The notes beneath the pieces are model-generated. The model was given only the letters and a program-made list of their open reading frames with translations, made no database searches and was not told the origin of the DNA. From Photorhabdus namnaonensis (GTDB lineage: Bacteria; Pseudomonadota; Gammaproteobacteria; Enterobacterales; Enterobacteriaceae), in the NCBI RefSeq assembly GCF_001684335.1, contig NZ_LOIC01000020.1:64342-126708 (forward strand): a stretch of DNA of 62,367 nucleotides, written 5' to 3'. The first letter of the stretch is position 1; each line of letters opens with the position of its first letter. This document shows, one piece after another, positions 1 through 9,206 of this stretch. The translations under genes were made by a program, and so were the position numbers.

Positions 1-1
1 A

Positions 2-931
2 GCGGTGATTAACCTCGATATGGCGTTTTCCCACTTTTTTAATCCGAAGCTGAAAGCGCGCTTCCCGGCGTTCAAACGCAAGCATGGCAGGCAGTCCAGC
101 TATCATTGTGTCGGGGTGAAGGTGTTGGACGGAGCAATAAAAATACCCAAATTATCGCCGATAGAAGCCCGTCTGCACCGTGAAATGACCGGAGAGGTGA
201 AAAGCATGACCCTGAGTCGTTCGGCCACCGGTAAATACTACGCCTCGATACTCTGTGATGACGGCCTGGCCGCGCCCGCGAAGCCCGCTTTGATAACCCA
301 GATGACAGGTTTGGATATGGGATTGTCTCACTACGCTGTCAAATCCAGCGGAGATAAGATGGCCAATCCCCGTCATCTTATCAATGCCGGCCGTAATCTG
401 AGGCGTAAACAGAAGGCCCTCTCCCGGAAACAAAAAGGCAGCGCCAACCGTCGTAAAGCACGACAGAGGCTTGCCGCCGTACATGAGCGGGTAGCGAATG
501 CCCGCGCCGATTTTCAACACAAACTGTCTCGTTCAATGGTTGACGAAAACCAAGCGATAATTGTGGAGACGCTGAAATCGGCCAATATGATGAAGAATCA
601 CCACCTTGCCCGCGCTATCGGGGATGCGGGCTGGCATGGCTTCATCAAGAAACTGGAATACAAAGCCGCAGAGAAAGGGGTTCATCTGGTCAAACTGGAT
701 CAGTGGTTCGCCAGTTCGAAAACCTGCCATTGCTGCGGTCACAAAATGCTGGAAATGCCGCTGCGTAAGCGGCTCTGGCAATGCCCTTTCTGTCGAGTCG
801 AACATGACCGCGATATCAATGCGGCGCTCAACATCGAGCGCAAGGGCATAACAGAATTACAGGCGGCGGGACTCGTCGTCTCTGCCCACGGAGGCCAGCG
901 TAAATCCGTCATAAAGACGGTGGCGGCCTGA
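2..931 (+). CDS. tnpB: TnpB (IS200/IS605 OrfB), 5' truncated by window edge
   Basis: RNA-guided nuclease of the IS200/IS605 group, needed for element retention rather than transposition. The frame is open to the window edge, and family members have about 370-400 residues, so the N-terminus lies outside; the GTG at 5 is probably internal. Counting from that GTG, the RuvC acidic residues are in GLDMG (D104), VETL (E188) and DRDIN (about D270). A four-cysteine zinc finger (C241/C244 and C260/C263) lies just before the last motif, in the usual TnpB order. The gene is visibly richer in G+C than its neighbours, which suggests recent arrival. No TnpA is visible; it may lie to the left or be absent. 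Confidence 0.93.
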   Translation, partial: AVINLDMAFSHFFNPKLKARFPAFKRKHGRQSSYHCVGVKVLDGAIKIPKLSPIEARLHREMTGEVKSMTLSRSATGKYYASILCDDGLAAPAKPALITQMTGLDMGLSHYAVKSSGDKMANPRHLINAGRNLRRKQKALSRKQKGSANRRKARQRLAAVHERVANARADFQHKLSRSMVDENQAIIVETLKSANMMKNHHLARAIGDAGWHGFIKKLEYKAAEKGVHLVKLDQWFASSKTCHCCGHKMLEMPLRKRLWQCPFCRVEHDRDINAALNIERKGITELQAAGLVVSAHGGQRKSVIKTVAA

Positions 932-973
932 GAAGTGGGAAGCCTCGCCGTTTTTACGGCGGGGAGCAGTCAC
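800..973 (+). ncRNA. Predicted omega-RNA (reRNA) and right end of the IS
   Basis: TnpB guide RNAs overlap the 3' end of tnpB and run to the right end of the element. Here the stop codon is followed by a hairpin (arms 943-950 and 957-964, eight pairs including one G.U) and then TCAC at 970-973, a plausible right-end cleavage tetranucleotide. The guide would be flanking DNA from about 974. The 5' boundary is a guess from the family; the hairpin is seen directly. Confidence 0.5.
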
Positions 974-1271
974 TAAACTAATATTTGCCATTCACCAACC
1001 CTCTTAAATTGGTACAGACCTACGTCAGTACGGGTAGTTAAAGAAATAAGTTATTAAACCAAAATCGATAAGATATTAGGGAACGACTAGCAGAATGAGT
1101 TACGCCGGAGAAATATCATTTTTCCCAAGATCAGGAACAATTATTTGAAAAAATGCTGCATGAAAGGTCTGATATTATTTCAGAAATTCGTCAACGCGAT
1201 ACTTTATTTTTACAGACAGATCTTGTTATCCCTATTCTCTAGATACAATCACGCTGTTTAAGAGGGTTTTT

Positions 1272-1299
1272 ATGTATGCGCCTTAACAGGCGCATACAT
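1272..1299. terminator. Strong hairpin downstream of the recombinase gene
   Basis: Perfect 11-bp inverted repeat (arms 1272-1282 and 1289-1299, loop TTAACA). It sits just past the 3' end of the minus-strand recombinase gene. There is no clear U-tract on that strand, so it may be an mRNA-end hairpin rather than a complete intrinsic terminator. Confidence 0.45.
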
Positions 1300-1308
1300 C
1301 AGAATCGC

Positions 1309-1929
1309 TTATTCAGTTGAACAAGCATTTTCCTGCGGGACGTAATCAAAGTGTAATTCTCGTTGCCGATTCCTTTTTACACCCCAAACACCGTGGAAAC
1401 GCTCCGCATTACTGGCGGTATATCGCACAGTATGGCGAATATTACTGTGCCCAAGATAATCTTGTATCAACCGAGTATCTATTCCTCTATCCGCAAGCGC
1501 AAAACCACAGGCATGGCGCAACATGTGCGGATGCGAATCTATGGAAATCTTAGCCAATCGTCCAAATTGGTTAATAAGCTGATAAACGCGCTGGCGAGTC
1601 AGCGCGTTTCCGCTACGTGACAGAAACAACCAATCACTTTCTGCCCCTCGGAAGGTTTTACGAACTTTTAGCCACTCGTTGATCGCCTGGATTTCATAAC
1701 CCAAAAGAGGATGAATAGTAGAAAATCCGCCTTTTAAACGCCGGATATACAAACTGCCATCATCCAAATCCAGATCAGATAACCGTAGATATCTGGCTTC
1801 ACTAACACGTAAGCCATGAACAAAGCTCATGTATACCAGACAATAGTCGCGCTCCCCATTAGGGCTCTTTTTCGCTACTTCCAGTATTCTTTCCACTTCG
1901 TATTGCGTCAGATGTCTTCGTTGACCCAT
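1309..1929 (-). CDS. FimB/FimE-like tyrosine site-specific recombinase
   Basis: 206 residues, the size of the FimB/FimE invertases, which lack the long N-terminal core-binding domain of phage integrases. All tyrosine-recombinase catalytic residues are visible: R41 (HGLRVSEA), K66, H135-x-L-R138, H161 (LGHSN) and the nucleophile Y170. Enzymes of this group flip promoter segments for fimbriae or other surface genes. No fimbrial operon lies in the window, so the target is unknown; it could be just to the left or distant. The 835 bp upstream is non-coding and is the first place to look for an invertible element. Function as a recombinase is firm; phase-variation role is inference. Confidence 0.88.
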   Translation of the reverse strand: MGQRRHLTQYEVERILEVAKKSPNGERDYCLVYMSFVHGLRVSEARYLRLSDLDLDDGSLYIRRLKGGFSTIHPLLGYEIQAINEWLKVRKTFRGAESDWLFLSRSGNALTRQRVYQLINQFGRLAKISIDSHPHMLRHACGFALADRGIDTRLIQDYLGHSNIRHTVRYTASNAERFHGVWGVKRNRQRELHFDYVPQENACSTE

Positions 1930-2764
1930 TATGGTCTATCCCAAATATTCTTTGTTTTAACGCATGTAACACACTGCGTTATCTGTAACTGATTGAGACC
2001 CAGAACCAACCCTAAATCCCCCATAGTAAATAAACCTGCGCCGGAATGGCGGCAGATGACTGTATGAAACTTCTGTTTCTGTACTTGATCTATGTTCAAA
2101 CTGCGTAACGGATAGATATTCAATGTCTGTTCTCCGGTAATTCCCCCTATTCTTACCATTACCAGGTTAAAAGAAAAATAGTGATTCAATTAACCGATTC
2201 CCACCAAATAGGGCTTTTCGGCTAGAATTACCAACAAAAATCACTGCAATAAGTTCAATAACCATTTTAACAAAAGGACGTATCAGTCGATTAATTTCTG
2301 GTTCAAATCACTAAGGAAGGATGTTGATGCAGCAATGTTTGTCGGCTTTCGATAAACATTCAATCTCTCTATCTTGCCGGAGAAAACCCAGCCGACAGTA
2401 AATTTAACAAACTGGTAACATGAGTAGATGATCCTCTATGTAGAATGATTTGGTATATCAGCCTGATACAATATTCAGCTTTCCAAATCACCACCAGATT
2501 TCAACCATGTCACCACAATGATGCTATTTACTACCTAAGCCCCGAGCATTATGACTCATTATTGTCCTATTCCGCCAATCTTTTGTAACAAAAATTAGTT
2601 TGCGAGCGCACTCACACGTTTAAAAGTTACATGTTACTTTTTCAGTCATTTGTTATTTAAAACAATCGGATAAGTGTCATTTTACCTTCCTGAGCTGTTA
2701 TTCTTAATCTGTATCTTTAGTTTTATGTAACCAAATAATATTTCTAGCAAGGAACAGAAGTTTA
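1930..2764. other. Long non-coding interval between recombinase and PTS operon
   Basis: No convincing gene. It holds a nested palindromic patch at 2446-2490 (TGATTTGG at 2446-2453 with CCAAATCA at 2483-2490, and TATCAG-C-CTGATA between them), a CRP-like site at 2601-2616 and the promoter region of the alpha-glucoside operon. A weak open frame at 1929-2189 on the minus strand has no recognisable features. Confidence 0.5.
2601..2616 (+). promoter_or_regulatory. Candidate cAMP-CRP site upstream of the alpha-glucoside PTS
   Basis: TGCGA-N6-TCACA matches the CRP consensus TGTGA-N6-TCACA in nine of ten positions. It lies about 150 bp upstream of the PTS permease start, as expected for a catabolite-controlled sugar operon. 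Inferred from consensus only. Confidence 0.5.
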
Positions 2765-4306
2765 ATGAAAAGGATCATTAATGCGTTGCAAAACCTTGGC
2801 AAGTCTTTGTACGGCCCGGTGCTAATTCTCCCTATCGTCGGGCTATTTATTGCTTTTGGCAATGTATTGGGAAACGGCAACCTTGCAGAATATTTTCCAT
2901 TTTTAAACCATTGGTTAATTCAGCAATCTGGGAAATTGATCTCCCAATCTGCTGTTTCAATATTGAGCAATCTGGCGTTGATTTTTGCTGTTGGAATCCC
3001 TATCGGGCTGGCAAAACGCAATAAAGGTTATGCCGCATTGATCGGTCTGGTCACTTTCGTCATTTTTATCAACGCCATGCACGTTACTTTAGCATTACAG
3101 GGAAAATTAGCGCCAGAAACGCAAATGCGCAATGTTGGCCAAGGCATGGCGCTGGGTGTGCAAGTGTTGGAAATGGGCGCTTTTGCCGGGATACTGATCG
3201 GTGCATTGGCTGGTTATTGCTATAACCGCTATTCGTCAAAACAGTTTAATGGTGTGATGGCAATTTATTCCGGGCACTGTTTTGTCGCCATTCTGATGAT
3301 CCCTCTGGCCGTTATATCGGGTTACTTAATGAGTGATATTTGGCCCTACGCACAACGGGGCATCAGCGCCCTTGCTCACGGTATTCATGAGTCCGGGCCA
3401 TTTGGCGTCGCCATATACGGCTTTCTGGAACGCATTCTGATCCCCTTAGGTTTACATCATCTGGTTTATACGCCCTTTTTGTATACCGAATTAGGAGGCA
3501 TTGCTGAGGTATGCGGCACTGTACATCAAGGAGCACGCAATATCTATTTCGCGGAAATGGCCTGCCCGACAGTACATCAACTCAGTAGCAGTGTGGTATG
3601 GGATGCGCGAGGGATCAGCAAGATGTTTGGCCTGACTGCCGCCGCGCTGGCAATGTATGTGACAGCCCGCCCAGAAAAGAAAAGTACAGCAAAAGCTGTT
3701 CTCATCCCTGCCGCTATGACCACTTTTTTGTTAGGCGTGACCGAACCTCTTGAATTTTCTTTCCTGTTTGTTGCTCCACTACTGTTTGGCGTTCATGCCG
3801 TATTAACCGGTTTAGGTTTTATGCTGTTCTATCTACTCGGCGTACATGCTATCGGCGCTAACGGCATAATCGACTTCATACTATACAACTTACCGCTCGG
3901 CACCGAAAAATCTAACTGGCCAATGTATATCGCCGTAGGGCTAATCATGTCGGTGATTTATTTTTTTGCATTCCGTTTCCTAATCTTACATTACGACCTG
4001 AAAACCCCTGGACGAGAAAGTGACGATCAAGAAACTCGCCTCTATAGCAAGAAACAGTATCACGTTGCCGATGATGACAAACCAGGACAACAAATCATCT
4101 GCGGGTTAGGCGGTACAGCAAACATTGTCGCTATCGACAACTGCTACACCCGACTACGCGTAACGGTACATGACATCACGCTCATTGACGAACACAGGCT
4201 TAAATCGACCGGCGCAAAAGGTGTCATCTGTCAGGGAAATAACGTTCAGGTAATTTACGGTCTGCACGTCAAAAAGATACGTGAAGCTGTAGAAGAAGCA
4301 CTTTAA
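2765..4306 (+). CDS. aglA: PTS alpha-glucoside permease, EIICB
   Basis: Membrane permease that imports and phosphorylates an alpha-glucoside. Residues 1 to about 410 form the glucose-superfamily EIIC domain with around ten hydrophobic segments; a short linker leads to an EIIB domain with the phosphorylated cysteine C460 in the motif AIDNCYTRLR. There is no EIIA domain, so phosphate must come from a EIIA encoded elsewhere, such as Crr. It starts 13 bp from a good Shine-Dalgarno (AAGGAA) and is followed 13 bp later by a GH4 phospho-alpha-glucosidase, the arrangement known for Klebsiella aglAB and Fusobacterium malB-malH. Sugar choice (maltose, sucrose isomers, trehalulose) cannot be read from sequence. 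Confidence 0.88.
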   Translation: MKRIINALQNLGKSLYGPVLILPIVGLFIAFGNVLGNGNLAEYFPFLNHWLIQQSGKLISQSAVSILSNLALIFAVGIPIGLAKRNKGYAALIGLVTFVIFINAMHVTLALQGKLAPETQMRNVGQGMALGVQVLEMGAFAGILIGALAGYCYNRYSSKQFNGVMAIYSGHCFVAILMIPLAVISGYLMSDIWPYAQRGISALAHGIHESGPFGVAIYGFLERILIPLGLHHLVYTPFLYTELGGIAEVCGTVHQGARNIYFAEMACPTVHQLSSSVVWDARGISKMFGLTAAALAMYVTARPEKKSTAKAVLIPAAMTTFLLGVTEPLEFSFLFVAPLLFGVHAVLTGLGFMLFYLLGVHAIGANGIIDFILYNLPLGTEKSNWPMYIAVGLIMSVIYFFAFRFLILHYDLKTPGRESDDQETRLYSKKQYHVADDDKPGQQIICGLGGTANIVAIDNCYTRLRVTVHDITLIDEHRLKSTGAKGVICQGNNVQVIYGLHVKKIREAVEEAL

Positions 4307-4319
4307 CAGGAGCATAAAT

Positions 4320-5678
4320 ATGGCTAACGCCCCTTTCGTTTTAACTATCGCCGGCGGCGGTAGTACTTATACGCCAGGTATCGTAAAAAGCCTGATGGTA
4401 CGGCTAAACGACTTCCCACTAGCGGAAATTCGTTTGTATGACATCGATACTCACCGACAAAACACTATTGCGCCGGTAGTAGAAAAAGTGATATGCGAGC
4501 ATAGCCAGACGATTCGCTTTGTCGTGACAAACGAGGCAAAAACAGCTTTTAGCGGCACCCATTTTGTCTTTGCTCAAATACGCGTTGGTCAGTACAAAAT
4601 GAGAGAACAGGACGAAAAGATCCCCTTACGCCACGGCGTAATTGGTCAGGAAACCTGTGGTCTTGGCGGATTGGCTTACGGCCTACGTACTATCATGCCA
4701 ATGGTGGAACTGATCGATTTAGTGGAGCGCTATGCAGACAACGCTTGGATCGTAAATTACTCTAACCCTGCCTCTATCGTTGCTGAAGGAATACGCCGTC
4801 TACGCCCACAAGCGAGAGTACTCAATATTTGTGATATGCCAGTGGCCGCTATGCGCAATATGGCAGCAATTTTAGGCGTGGATCGTCACGATATCACCGT
4901 CGATTACTTTGGTCTGAACCATTTCGGCTGGTTTACTAAAATATGGGTGAATGGAAAAGATCATTTGCCGGAATTACGTCGTCATATCGCTCAGCACGGA
5001 CTACTGACTGCGGATGCAGCACAGACAGACCCGCAACATGCAGATCCATCATGGGTTAAAACCTGGCGTAATATTAAGCCGATAATGGACCATTTTCCTG
5101 ATTATGTGCCTAATCCCTATTTACAATACTATCTGATGCCAAACCACATTGTTGAGCGCCAAAATCCTGACTATACCCGCGCCAACGAAGTGATGGATGG
5201 TCGGGAAAAGAAGTTGTTTAAAGCAGCGGCTGAGTTTAAACGCACAGGCATTTTACCCGACGCTTTCCATGTCGGGGTGCACGGCGCTTTTATTGTTGAT
5301 GTAGCATGTTCACTGGCTTTTGATTTGCGCCAGCGCCATCTGGTGATTACCGAGAATAGGGGCGCTATCGCTAACTTACCTTATGACGCAATGGTGGAAA
5401 TACCCGCTTACATTACCGCTCAAGGCCCTGAGCCAGTGCGTATAGGAAACGTCCCTCTGTTTCATCAGGCGCTATTAGCGCAGCAACTGGCTTCAGAACA
5501 GTTGTTAGTGGAAGCCGCATTAGAGGGTAGCTATGAGAAAGTGCTGCAAGCCTTCACACTGAATCGTACCGTACCTACTATGCAACAAGCCAAAGCGATT
5601 CTTGATGAAATGATCGAAGCTAACCAAGGTTACTGGCCTACACTTAACCAAGCCTGTCACCAAGGTGAAGCAATTTAA
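4320..5678 (+). CDS. aglB: 6-phospho-alpha-glucosidase, GH4 family
   Basis: Hydrolyses the 6-phospho-alpha-glucoside delivered by the PTS partner to glucose 6-phosphate and a sugar, using NAD+ and a divalent metal. The N-terminal Rossmann motif (LTIAGGGSTYTPG) is clear. The metal ligands C171 (within CDMP) and H201 (LNHFGWF) are present. In GH4 the signature CDMP marks phospho-alpha-glucosidases, while CN[VI]P marks phospho-beta-glucosidases; here it is CDMP. Length 452 fits AglB/MalH (about 440). It is co-transcribed with the permease (13-bp gap, Shine-Dalgarno AGGAG). Confidence 0.92.
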   Translation: MANAPFVLTIAGGGSTYTPGIVKSLMVRLNDFPLAEIRLYDIDTHRQNTIAPVVEKVICEHSQTIRFVVTNEAKTAFSGTHFVFAQIRVGQYKMREQDEKIPLRHGVIGQETCGLGGLAYGLRTIMPMVELIDLVERYADNAWIVNYSNPASIVAEGIRRLRPQARVLNICDMPVAAMRNMAAILGVDRHDITVDYFGLNHFGWFTKIWVNGKDHLPELRRHIAQHGLLTADAAQTDPQHADPSWVKTWRNIKPIMDHFPDYVPNPYLQYYLMPNHIVERQNPDYTRANEVMDGREKKLFKAAAEFKRTGILPDAFHVGVHGAFIVDVACSLAFDLRQRHLVITENRGAIANLPYDAMVEIPAYITAQGPEPVRIGNVPLFHQALLAQQLASEQLLVEAALEGSYEKVLQAFTLNRTVPTMQQAKAILDEMIEANQGYWPTLNQACHQGEAI

Positions 5679-5815
5679 CCAATATTTAACCTATAATCTG
5701 CCTTTTTTACATAAAAAAGAAGATTTTTATGCGAGCCGGCTCACTGTCCGGCAATCATTACCTTGAGGAGATTAAGAAAATTCACCACAATTTGATTATG
5801 AACAGCCGAACATAC

Positions 5816-5874
5816 ATACCCTATGGATTTCAAGATTCATCAACAAAGAGGCAACTTGAAAGATAACGGGTATA
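5816..5874. repeat. Short ERIC element with internal deletion
   Basis: The two ends match the full ERIC copies elsewhere in the window (left ATACCCTATGGATTTCAAG, right CTTGAAAGAT followed by GGGTATA), but the central palindromic core is missing, leaving about 59 bp of the usual 127. It lies just upstream of the rpiR-type regulator. Confidence 0.8.
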
Positions 5875-5920
5875 TGATATGGCTGCCTGCTACCACTGGA
5901 TAAATAATGGATAATAGATA

Positions 5921-6697
5921 ATGGATAATCGGTTAGCCCCTTTGTTACAGCGCAGCGAAAAAATAACTCGCGCGGAATACCGCGTATTATCTTATTTAAC
6001 CACGCATCCATTGTTAATTGGGCAAATTACAGTACGTGAGCTGGCAAAAGCTACGTTCATTTCTCCTGCCACTATTATGCGTCTATGCCAGAAACTAGGG
6101 TTCAGTGGCTATAGTGAATTTATTTGGTACTGCAAACAACTGCTATCCGGTGGAATGCCCATTTTCGGGAATACACAACCCCATCATGATGAGATAATTC
6201 CTGATGCATTTGAACACTTCGTGACTAATTACCGTAAAACTTTCACTTTGGTCACACCAGAAAGAATGTCGTGTTTTAGCACGCTGCTACGTGAGAAAGA
6301 GAGTTTTTTTCTCTATGGTGCTGGTTTTTCTGGGCTATTTGTCAATTATTTGACGCAAAAATTGCAAGTGCTAGGGAAAACAGCTTTTAGATCCGACCCA
6401 GGAGATAGCCGTAAAATCTTCCTAAGTAATGCGATGAAATATGAAGTTTTTATCGCTATCTCTCGCAGCGGTCAGACAGAACAGGTGTTGGATAAAGTAC
6501 GCATTGCTCATAACATTGGTATGACAGTCATTGCATTCACTCGCTCATCTGCTAATCCATTGGCTTCACTAGCTGATGTGCACTTTGCACTATATGACGA
6601 GGCAATTTATTTTGATGCGGAAATCAACGAGATCACTTCATTCGAGTCTAATCTGATCATGCTCATTGATTTATTATTATTACAGGCAACGTCTTAA
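5921..6697 (+). CDS. RpiR-family transcriptional regulator (HTH + SIS)
   Basis: 258 residues. An N-terminal RpiR helix-turn-helix (about 1-77, with ATFISPATIMRLCQKLGFSGYSE) is followed by a SIS sugar-phosphate sensing domain (about 110-240, with SRSGQTEQV). It is encoded just after the alpha-glucoside PTS and GH4 genes on the same strand, so it most likely senses a phosphorylated sugar from that pathway. The 240-bp gap with a short ERIC copy suggests its own promoter. Target and effector are inferred from position. Confidence 0.88.
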   Translation: MDNRLAPLLQRSEKITRAEYRVLSYLTTHPLLIGQITVRELAKATFISPATIMRLCQKLGFSGYSEFIWYCKQLLSGGMPIFGNTQPHHDEIIPDAFEHFVTNYRKTFTLVTPERMSCFSTLLREKESFFLYGAGFSGLFVNYLTQKLQVLGKTAFRSDPGDSRKIFLSNAMKYEVFIAISRSGQTEQVLDKVRIAHNIGMTVIAFTRSSANPLASLADVHFALYDEAIYFDAEINEITSFESNLIMLIDLLLLQATS

Positions 6698-7022
6698 TTC
6701 ACAGAACAAAAACCATACAATATGATTTCGACAGCCAGGGAAAATAAAAATACAGGAAGAGATGTTAACTATTAAATCAAACCGCCATAAAACGATTTAA
6801 ATAATTTTATCGCTAAACAATACTGATGTTTATATATTCTCATATAGAGGTATTTTTACATAAAATAATAAACTATTTGATTAACGGATTTAGGTAAAAA
6901 TCGATAAATTTTATCTTTATACGAATTAATTATTGCAATCTGTTATATAATCAGGTTATTTTAAATGGAATCAATAGAAAAACTCTTCAGATAATGATTA
7001 AAATACTCATTAAGGAGTTGTC
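6698..7022. other. AT-rich intergenic region before the PAS-LuxR cluster
   Basis: No gene or named element seen. It is very AT-rich and presumably carries the promoter of the PAS-LuxR genes; an AAGGAG Shine-Dalgarno at 7012-7017 serves the first of them. Confidence 0.5.
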
Positions 7023-7496
7023 ATGTTAAATATAAAAAACAAACAAAATAATATCACTCCGCAATTAGTTTACCTGAGAGAAAAAAACTATAATCTTTGG
7101 GGAGCTAAACATTGCCAGTCAAAATTTATTTATACCAATTCGTTTTTTTGCCAACAATGCAACTTATTTGAAAATTCTGATATTACCGAACTTTCAGCAA
7201 ATGAATTACCTGCACCTATTACAGTACATGAGGATTTACAGCGCTGTATTGATACTCTCGTTCATGTAAATAAAGAAAATTTTTTTTCTCTAACTTATCT
7301 GTTTTATGGAAAATTACTAGCATCCGTTATGTGCCAAACACCATATGAACTTTTTCCTCAAGTTAAGCATACGATTACTTTCCTATTTTTACAAAAATAC
7401 ACTATCCAAAAACTAGAGGGATATCGTTGTCTCAATGACTTTAAGCTCAACGCATCAGAGAAATTTTTGCAACAAGAAAGCATGATGTTTTCCTAA
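7023..7496 (+). pseudogene. Degenerate PAS-LuxR paralogue (HTH and part of PAS lost)
   Basis: 157 residues, clearly related to the next two genes: it shares the opening (TPQLV...LREK), the PAS start (WGAKH...FIYTNSFF) and the tail motif (FKLNASEKFL in place of FDLYAPKRFL). Two in-frame stretches are missing: the second half of the PAS domain (the DKYP..D.. CIGI block) and most of the LuxR helix-turn-helix, so FLFLQKYTIQ runs straight to the C-terminal tail. It retains a good Shine-Dalgarno and an unbroken frame, so it may be made, but it cannot bind DNA like its siblings. Could be a decaying copy or a non-DNA-binding partner. Confidence 0.7.
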
Positions 7497-7509
7497 ATCA
7501 AAATATTAC

Positions 7510-8187
7510 ATGAATATGACTAGAAAAAATTCCACTACTTCGCTACAAATGATCAATACCCTGGAAGTAAGCAACGAGCCGTGGGGGATAAAAGATAAAT
7601 CTTCCTGCTTTCTCTATGGTAATGATGCATTAATTAAACTCCAAAATATAAATGCCAACTATGATTATGAAGGTAAATACGATAGTGATATCCCTTGGAA
7701 AGGTAATGAATTTGCCAAGGATTTTATTACACAGGATTTTCAGGTAATAAGAAATAGAGATAGCTTTTTATCATTAGAGACACATGTATTTGGCCGAGAT
7801 AAAGTTTTATCATCTTATTTCCAAGAAAAATTTCCATTCTATGATGATAAAGATGAATGTATCGGTATTCTTCTCCATGCCTGGAAAGTTCAGGATAATT
7901 CATTGACTCGGCTATTTCATAGTAAACTGCCTGCTTCTGTTAGGTTTCAATCACCAACTCATCTCCTTACTGAACAGGAATGGGAAATTGTTTTTCTTTT
8001 TCTACAAAAGTATAATAGGACACAAATCTGTCAATTACTCAAAATCTCAGATAAAACCATAGAGGAATATATAAGAAAGATTTATAATAAATTGAAAGTT
8101 AGCTCAAACTCACAACTGGAGGAATATTGTCGACTAAATAGTTTTGATCTCTATGCGCCAAAAAGGTTCTTATTGTCTTACTTATAA
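7510..8187 (+). CDS. PAS4-type LuxR solo regulator
   Basis: 225 residues: N-terminal PAS fold (about 15-140, from EPWGIKDKSSCFLYGN to DECIGILLHAWKV) and a C-terminal LuxR-type helix-turn-helix (about 155-205, LTEQEWEIVFLF...TQICQLLKISDKTIEEYIRKIYNKLKV). No LuxI partner is nearby. Photorhabdus is known for dozens of such PAS4-LuxR solos in tandem clusters, thought to sense host or environmental molecules. No strong Shine-Dalgarno precedes the ATG at 7510, only 13 bp after the previous stop, so translation may be coupled. Confidence 0.85.
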   Translation: MNMTRKNSTTSLQMINTLEVSNEPWGIKDKSSCFLYGNDALIKLQNINANYDYEGKYDSDIPWKGNEFAKDFITQDFQVIRNRDSFLSLETHVFGRDKVLSSYFQEKFPFYDDKDECIGILLHAWKVQDNSLTRLFHSKLPASVRFQSPTHLLTEQEWEIVFLFLQKYNRTQICQLLKISDKTIEEYIRKIYNKLKVSSNSQLEEYCRLNSFDLYAPKRFLLSYL

Positions 8188-8243
8188 ATATCGTCTATTT
8201 ATTCAAATTTTTTTATAAGGTAATAATGTTATAAAGGTCAAAT

Positions 8244-8939
8244 ATGAGTCAATCAGGATGTAAAAAAGTCCCTTTTATTACTCCTCAATTAACTAATATG
8301 TGGGATAAAAGCTCAGAACCGTGGTTTGTAAAAGATAAGGAGTTCCACTTTATTTATGCAAATAAAATGTTTATTAAAGCTAATAAGCTACCCGAAAATT
8401 TTGATGTTATTGGGTATACCGATAAAGAATTACCTTCACCCGTTAATCAATTTGCTCATCTTTTTGAGGAACATGATCAGAAGGTATTGCAGGGTATGCA
8501 ACGACTATCATCTCTTAGCACTTTCCCTCAATTCAAAAATGAGCAAGCTACATCCTATTTCTGTGATAAATATCCATTAATGGATGAAAATAAGCAGTGC
8601 ATTGGCATAATTTCTCATGCCAGAGAAATACATAATTTTACCGTATCTCATTATATGGAAAACAATATTGCTATATCAATACGATTTCAGCAACCTAACG
8701 ATATATTAAAAGAGAAAGAATGGATAATCATTTTTCTATTCTGCCGTGGCGTTAGCAATAAACATATCGCTGACGAAATGAAAATTTCATATCGCACTGT
8801 GGAAAAATATTTCGAAAGTATCTATGATAAACTATCAGTTAACTCAGCAATTGAACTAAGAATACTTTGCAAAGAGAATAATTATGATCTTTATATTCCT
8901 CCCAAATACCTTCAATCCATAGGCCATATTTTGCTATAA
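8244..8939 (+). CDS. PAS4-type LuxR solo regulator
   Basis: 231 residues, a paralogue of the preceding gene. PAS part about 15-140 (EPWFVKDKEFHFIYANKMF to QCIGIISHAREI) and LuxR helix-turn-helix about 155-210 (LKEKEWIIIFLFCRGVSNKHIADEMKISYRTVEKY). The recognition helix keeps the SYRTVEKY pattern of functional LuxR proteins. It has an AAAGG Shine-Dalgarno. Ligand and targets are unknown. Confidence 0.87.
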   Translation: MSQSGCKKVPFITPQLTNMWDKSSEPWFVKDKEFHFIYANKMFIKANKLPENFDVIGYTDKELPSPVNQFAHLFEEHDQKVLQGMQRLSSLSTFPQFKNEQATSYFCDKYPLMDENKQCIGIISHAREIHNFTVSHYMENNIAISIRFQQPNDILKEKEWIIIFLFCRGVSNKHIADEMKISYRTVEKYFESIYDKLSVNSAIELRILCKENNYDLYIPPKYLQSIGHILL

Positions 8940-9206
8940 ATAATCGATTTCGTTGCTACATATTTCGCTCTAACCTGTTTAATTAACCTGGATTTTGCTT
9001 AAATTCCCTTAACTAATATATGGATAACAATTTGACAAATTAAAATAAAGGGCTAAAAACGTGACTAAATAATCATTTTTTTGAAAATTTACTTTCTTAT
9101 TTCTGTTGAAGACTTTATATAAAAACGATGAAACCAAGAAATTCTCATGAGCATTGATCGATGCCTTATCATGGTCAAATGGTTTACATCAACATTTTGG
9201 CAAGAG

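Noticed and set aside
1929-2189. 86-codon minus-strand frame upstream of the recombinase
   Set aside because: No Shine-Dalgarno, no family pattern; it overlaps the start of the recombinase gene.
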